Shown here one piece after another: positions 4,617-8,165 of a DNA stretch of 8,165 bases. Under the pieces are notes generated by a model. That model was not told the DNA's origin. It ran no database searches and saw only the letters and a list, made by a program, of their open reading frames with translations. The DNA is from JAZSMS01 sp045536015 (GTDB taxonomy: Bacteria; Bacillota; Clostridia; Christensenellales; QALW01): NCBI GenBank assembly GCA_045536015.1, contig JAZSMS010000066.1:1-8165 (forward strand), in the 5' to 3' direction. The position numbers and the translations under genes were made by a program. The stretch's first letter is position 1; each line of letters starts with the position of its first letter.

Positions 4617-7600
4617 ATGAAAAGGAAAGTATATTTATTAGCAATAATCCTTATTGCTTGCATTGCTTGCGTTGCTTGCTTCGTTTGGATGTGTGCGCCA
4701 AAGACAAACCAGTATACGGTAACCTTTGATACCGATGGCGGAAGCACGGTGGCTGCTCAAACTGTTAACGAAGGCGATGCCGTAAGCCAACCGACAAATC
4801 CTAAAAAAGAAGGCTATAGGTTTATTAACTGGTATTTGAACAATCAGGTTTACGACTTTTCTTCTGCTGTTACAAGTGATGTAACGATAAAGGCAAGCTG
4901 GATAAAGCAAGTAAAAATTATCTTTGATTCTAACGGTGGTAGCGCTGTTAGCGAACAGGTAATAGACAAAGGCTTAAACGCACAAAAGCCGGATAATCCA
5001 ACCAACGGCGAATATCTGTTTGACGGTTGGTATTTGGGTGAAGATGAATTTGATTTTTCTGCAAACGTAGAAGAAGATATCATTTTAACTGCAAAATGGA
5101 AAAGGGCAAATATAACCGTAACTTATCATTATGCAGACGGTACGACTGAAGAAAAGGAGCAGCCAGGCGGAACGTTATTCCAAAACATAACGCCTGCAAC
5201 AACCTTGGTTTTTGACGGGTGGTATACGGCAGAGGGTGTTCTATATAATGGCGAAAGCGTAGTAGATGCTTCAGTTGAGGTTTACGAAAACAGCTATGTA
5301 CAAGGTCTTCTGTTTGAAGGCGGCGCTGTTGTTGGATACCAAGGTGAAAGCACAAGCGTTGTAATTCCCGTTTACTATAGCGGTCTTAAGGTGGAAACCA
5401 TCAAAAAAGATGCCTTTGAAGGTTCTGTGATAACTGAAGTAACGTTTAGCGATAGCCTGATTACGGTGGAAGAATACGCATTCCGCTCCTGTCACAGCTT
5501 GAAGAAGGTTAACTTCGGTAACAGCGTGCAGACGCTTGGTGAAGGGGCGTTCTTTGACTGTCCTGCAATTGAAAAATTAGATATTCCAAATTCTGTTAAA
5601 GAAATTGGTTACGGCGCATTTGCTCAAAAGCTTTATCTTTATGATATCGGTGAAGGAAGACAGGCGGTAATGCCCGGCGAGTGCTTTTTGGAAGAAATCT
5701 CACTCCCGTTCATCGGTGCGTCGGCATATTATACGGACACTTCTTACTTTTCTTATCTGTTCGGTTGTTCAAATTACGCGCTTAACGCCTTTCATGCGGA
5801 TGGTATTGCAATAACAATGGGCAGTGAAGACGTTACGGTACATCTTTATACCGCAATTCCAACTTCGCTAAAAAAAGTTACCGTGCGTAATTCAGAAGTC
5901 GTCCCCGATAACGCATTTTACGGCTGCGTGTATTTGGAAAGTATTGTGTTTGACAGTGAAATTCTTACGTTCATTGGTGAAAGCTCTTTTGAATCTTGTA
6001 TAAATGCAAACATTGAAGGTATTGAAAATGTAGAGGTTATTGGCGACAGAGCATTTTTCGGTTCTTCACTAAAGGAAGCAAACTTCCCAAATCTTATTAC
6101 TATTGGCGACTTAAGCTTTGCCAACACCTTAATTGAGGAATTTGTTGCAAGCGAATTTTTAATGGAAATAGGCATGGGTGCGTTTGCAAATACTTTAATA
6201 AGCCAAATCGTTATTCCTGAAAGCGTTCAGCTAATTGACGATATGGCGTTCTATAACTGCGCAAATCTGACGAAGATTTATTTTGAAAGCGAAACCCCTT
6301 GTGATCTTGGTGAAACGCTATTTACCGTATTAGAGGATGACGAGCAGCTTTATTACAGCGATATTGTAATTTACGTTCCCGATGGCAACGGCGAAAATAA
6401 GCCGTACGAAGAATACCGCAAGCATTTATATATGCGCGATTACGCTTCAGGGATTTTCCCCGTTAGCTTTGAAAACCAAACGGGCTATATTGTAGACGGT
6501 GATTTATTGCTTGGCTACGTTAGCGAAGAAGGCGAAGATTACGACCACGTGGTTGTTCCCGTTGGCGTTAAAAAGATTGCAGATTTTGCATTTTATAATT
6601 TAGCGGGGATTAAGAGTGTTTCAATGCCGGAAGGCTTTGAAGTAATCGGTAAATACGTGTTTTATAACTGTACGTCTATTAAAAATCTTTACGTTCCTTC
6701 AACGTTAAAGGAAATTGACGATTATGCTTTTGCAGGATTTTTCGTTGGTAACTACATTTCAAGAATATATCTTCCTGAAGGATTTAAACGTATTGGCGAA
6801 GGCGCGTTTTTAAGCAGTTTTAACTTAAAAATAGTAGATATTCCTTCAACGATAGAATACATAGGTTATCTTGCGTTCGGTATGTCTAATTCTTTAGAAA
6901 GATTTTATATAAGAGCCACAACGCCGCCTGCCGTTGGTGTTTATGAAAACGGCATTGAAGAACCCGATTACAGTATTTTCTCTGTTATTAACAGTGCAAA
7001 AACTGTTATTTACGTGCCGTCAGGCAAGGCAACGACCGGTGAAAACGCAGGTAAATCTTACGCGGATATTTATAAAAACAGTTTGGGCTTTAAGAACTTT
7101 GCTTCTTACGTAAAGGCAACCCCTAACGGCGCTGAAGTCGGCCATTATGGCGATGGCGAGCTGTTTATTGATCTTGACGGAAGCGATACGGCTGTAATTT
7201 ATACCGTTAAAAAGCTTGATACGCCGGATGAAGAAACAAGCAGTCGTTACGGCTATGAAAAAGAGTATGGCTCATACGTTATCATTGGTAACGTTTTAAA
7301 AATGAATTTTGAAAGCTATGGCGAAATAACTGCAATTTACTCTAACAGAACAATTAATATCGGCGCTCTTAACGGAAAAGCTTATACCCTTAAAGAGCCA
7401 AAGAAATATTACGATGAATATAACTGGACGACCTTCGTTATGTACGAAAGGACCGAAGGGGAAGGAAAGGGTATGTTCGATATGTACGGTTATTTCTTAA
7501 CGCCGTTTGATTGGTCAATAGATGACAGCACTTTCAAAATTACTATAGACGGCAATAACGTTGCCCCTGAAAATTCAGCTTACCACGGCGCTGTGCAGTA

Positions 7601-8009
7601 TAGCGGAAGCTATAATAAAGCAACCGATACGTTAAGCGTTGCATTTATGATGAACGATTACGACCAGATTATGGAATTTAGCGCAAGCTCAATTTTAACC
7701 GTCTATGCAACTGCAAAAGAAGAAAGATTTTACGGCACGTATAAGGCTTTTGCTGAAAACAACCCCGATTATGCTATGTATACGTTAGTTTCTTACGGCA
7801 ACGGCAAGGTGGATATTTATATAGGCGAGGCCCCATATTTAAGCTTTAGCTATACCATAGAAGGTAACGTTGTTTCTATTGACTATTATGGGATGATTAT
7901 AACCTTAACAATAGATGCAAACGGTAATATGTCAGGGTCTTTTTTAGGTAAAGAAAGTAATTTTGTTTATGAAGACCAGCTGCTCCCTTCAACCGAAATG
8001 CCTTATTAA
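4617..8009 (+). CDS. Large surface protein with InlB-type repeats, BspA-type leucine-rich repeats and a C-terminal beta domain
   Basis: This 1130-aa predicted exported protein is likely an adhesin-like or ligand-binding surface protein. The start has a modest AAGGGA (4607-4612) five bases upstream, and the N-terminus MKRK plus a hydrophobic stretch is a clear signal peptide. Cys15, 18, 21 and 26 lie in or after it; LIAC (Cys15) fits a lipobox best, but IAC and VAC follow at once. Residues 32-95 and 98-161 are InlB-type B repeats, and 164-225 is a degenerate third. BspA-type LRRs (LRR_5 family) occur at about 255-336, 418-606 and 621-830, with recurring I-x-x-x-A-F, C-x-x-L/I and V/I-x-I/F-x-x-S motifs; IYVPDG and IYVPSG near 585 and 798 are typical block ends. 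Residues 337-417 interrupt the LRRs. Residues 840-1130 are beta-rich, and 1038-1112 resemble the repeats of the upstream gene product. It ends in PSTEMPY without a sortase motif. Confidence 0.94.
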   Translation: MKRKVYLLAIILIACIACVACFVWMCAPKTNQYTVTFDTDGGSTVAAQTVNEGDAVSQPTNPKKEGYRFINWYLNNQVYDFSSAVTSDVTIKASWIKQVKIIFDSNGGSAVSEQVIDKGLNAQKPDNPTNGEYLFDGWYLGEDEFDFSANVEEDIILTAKWKRANITVTYHYADGTTEEKEQPGGTLFQNITPATTLVFDGWYTAEGVLYNGESVVDASVEVYENSYVQGLLFEGGAVVGYQGESTSVVIPVYYSGLKVETIKKDAFEGSVITEVTFSDSLITVEEYAFRSCHSLKKVNFGNSVQTLGEGAFFDCPAIEKLDIPNSVKEIGYGAFAQKLYLYDIGEGRQAVMPGECFLEEISLPFIGASAYYTDTSYFSYLFGCSNYALNAFHADGIAITMGSEDVTVHLYTAIPTSLKKVTVRNSEVVPDNAFYGCVYLESIVFDSEILTFIGESSFESCINANIEGIENVEVIGDRAFFGSSLKEANFPNLITIGDLSFANTLIEEFVASEFLMEIGMGAFANTLISQIVIPESVQLIDDMAFYNCANLTKIYFESETPCDLGETLFTVLEDDEQLYYSDIVIYVPDGNGENKPYEEYRKHLYMRDYASGIFPVSFENQTGYIVDGDLLLGYVSEEGEDYDHVVVPVGVKKIADFAFYNLAGIKSVSMPEGFEVIGKYVFYNCTSIKNLYVPSTLKEIDDYAFAGFFVGNYISRIYLPEGFKRIGEGAFLSSFNLKIVDIPSTIEYIGYLAFGMSNSLERFYIRATTPPAVGVYENGIEEPDYSIFSVINSAKTVIYVPSGKATTGENAGKSYADIYKNSLGFKNFASYVKATPNGAEVGHYGDGELFIDLDGSDTAVIYTVKKLDTPDEETSSRYGYEKEYGSYVIIGNVLKMNFESYGEITAIYSNRTINIGALNGKAYTLKEPKKYYDEYNWTTFVMYERTEGEGKGMFDMYGYFLTPFDWSIDDSTFKITIDGNNVAPENSAYHGAVQYSGSYNKATDTLSVAFMMNDYDQIMEFSASSILTVYATAKEERFYGTYKAFAENNPDYAMYTLVSYGNGKVDIYIGEAPYLSFSYTIEGNVVSIDYYGMIITLTIDANGNMSGSFLGKESNFVYEDQLLPSTEMPY
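4653..4679 (+). repeat. Three tandem 9-bp repeats in the signal peptide coding region
   Basis: The unit ATTGCTTGC occurs three times in a row (4653-4661, 4662-4670, 4671-4679; the last copy starts with G). It encodes IAC-IAC-VAC at residues 13-21, so each unit supplies a lipobox-like cysteine. A unit of nine bases keeps the frame whatever the copy number, so slippage would change only signal peptide length and the choice of lipidated Cys. Confidence 0.95.
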
Positions 8010-8029
8010 AAAATTATATTAATAAGCTT

Positions 8030-8063
8030 AAAAGCCGCACCCACGCAGTGGTTGCGGCTTTTT
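8030..8063 (+). terminator. Strong intrinsic terminator of the BspA-type LRR protein gene
   Basis: AAAAGCCGCA (8030-8039) pairs perfectly with TGCGGCTTTT (8053-8062). After a C/T mismatch the stem continues as CCAC/GTGG (8041-8044 with 8048-8051) around a GCA loop. The run TTTTT ends at 8063. It lies about 20 bases after the stop codon and closes the transcript. Confidence 0.85.
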
Positions 8064-8104
8064 GTATAAAAAGCAAAAACCATCGTTAATAATGGTTGCC
8101 ATTA

Positions 8105-8164
8105 TTGCAGTTAATTGCACTAAAATGTGCAAATAAAGCAAGCATCCGCTTGCAGTTAATTGCA
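8105..8164. promoter_or_regulatory. Pair of TTGCAGTTAATTGCA direct repeats with TGCA-based dyads, candidate operator cluster
   Basis: The 15-mer TTGCAGTTAATTGCA occurs at 8105-8119 and again at 8150-8164, 45 bases apart. Each contains a nearly perfect 14-bp dyad (one G/T asymmetry) and matches the dyad at 2532-2545 at 12 of 14 positions. Between them are TTGCAC/GTGCAA (8115-8120 with 8127-8132) and GCAAGC/GCTTGC (8138-8143 with 8148-8153). Five TGCA tetramers fall within 60 bases. The cluster lies after a terminator and probably before an unseen gene. Confidence 0.4.
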
Positions 8165-8165
8165 T

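Noticed and set aside
4638..5495. Several minus-strand open frames of 74-91 codons opposite the large LRR protein gene
   Set aside because: They are shadows of a gene with clear repeat domains and have no start signals of their own.
8105..8164. CRISPR array or attachment site
   Set aside because: There are only two 15-bp copies, one 30-base interval and internal dyads; no cas gene, integrase or tRNA is present, so an operator pair is the simpler reading.

Overview
The window is a chromosomal stretch, probably from an uncultured anaerobic, AT-rich Firmicutes (Clostridia type, gut-associated). Three things point there: strong AGGAG Shine-Dalgarno sites with TATAAT/TACAAT promoters and intrinsic terminators; surface modules common in Clostridia (InlB-type B repeats, BspA-type leucine-rich repeats, Cys-rich knuckles); and the leftover 3' end of a gene of the GGGtGRT family, which I know mainly from Clostridia. 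The taxonomy is inference; no marker gene is present.

Layout: a terminator of an unseen upstream gene (1-31); a promoter and a 636-aa Cys-rich lipoprotein gene (219-2129) with its terminator; a 608-bp gap (2130-2737) holding a minus-strand terminator, a 29-codon C-terminal remnant of a GGGtGRT-family gene, an unassigned segment, a 14-bp dyad and a promoter with a leader hairpin; a 602-aa lipoprotein with three InlB-type repeats and four tandem beta-rich repeats (2738-4546); a terminator-like hairpin almost touching the next ribosome binding site; a 1130-aa surface protein with InlB-type repeats, three BspA-type LRR blocks and a C-terminal beta domain related to the repeats of its neighbour (4617-8009); a strong terminator; and a short tail (8064-8165) full of TGCA dyads that probably belongs to the control region of the next gene.

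All three intact genes encode exported, probably lipid-anchored proteins, all on the plus strand. None carries a recognisable enzyme motif, an LPXTG sorting signal or SLH repeats. The second and third share module types and look like products of module shuffling and tandem duplication; adhesion or ligand binding at the cell surface is the natural guess but the sequence does not prove it. I see no rRNA, tRNA, CRISPR array, transposase or defence system. The most unusual points are the Cys-knuckle lipoprotein that ends in a ThiS-like beta-grasp domain without a diglycine tail, the triple 9-bp repeat that makes three lipobox-like cysteines in one signal peptide, the recurring 14-bp dyad, and the GGGtGRT gene remnant.
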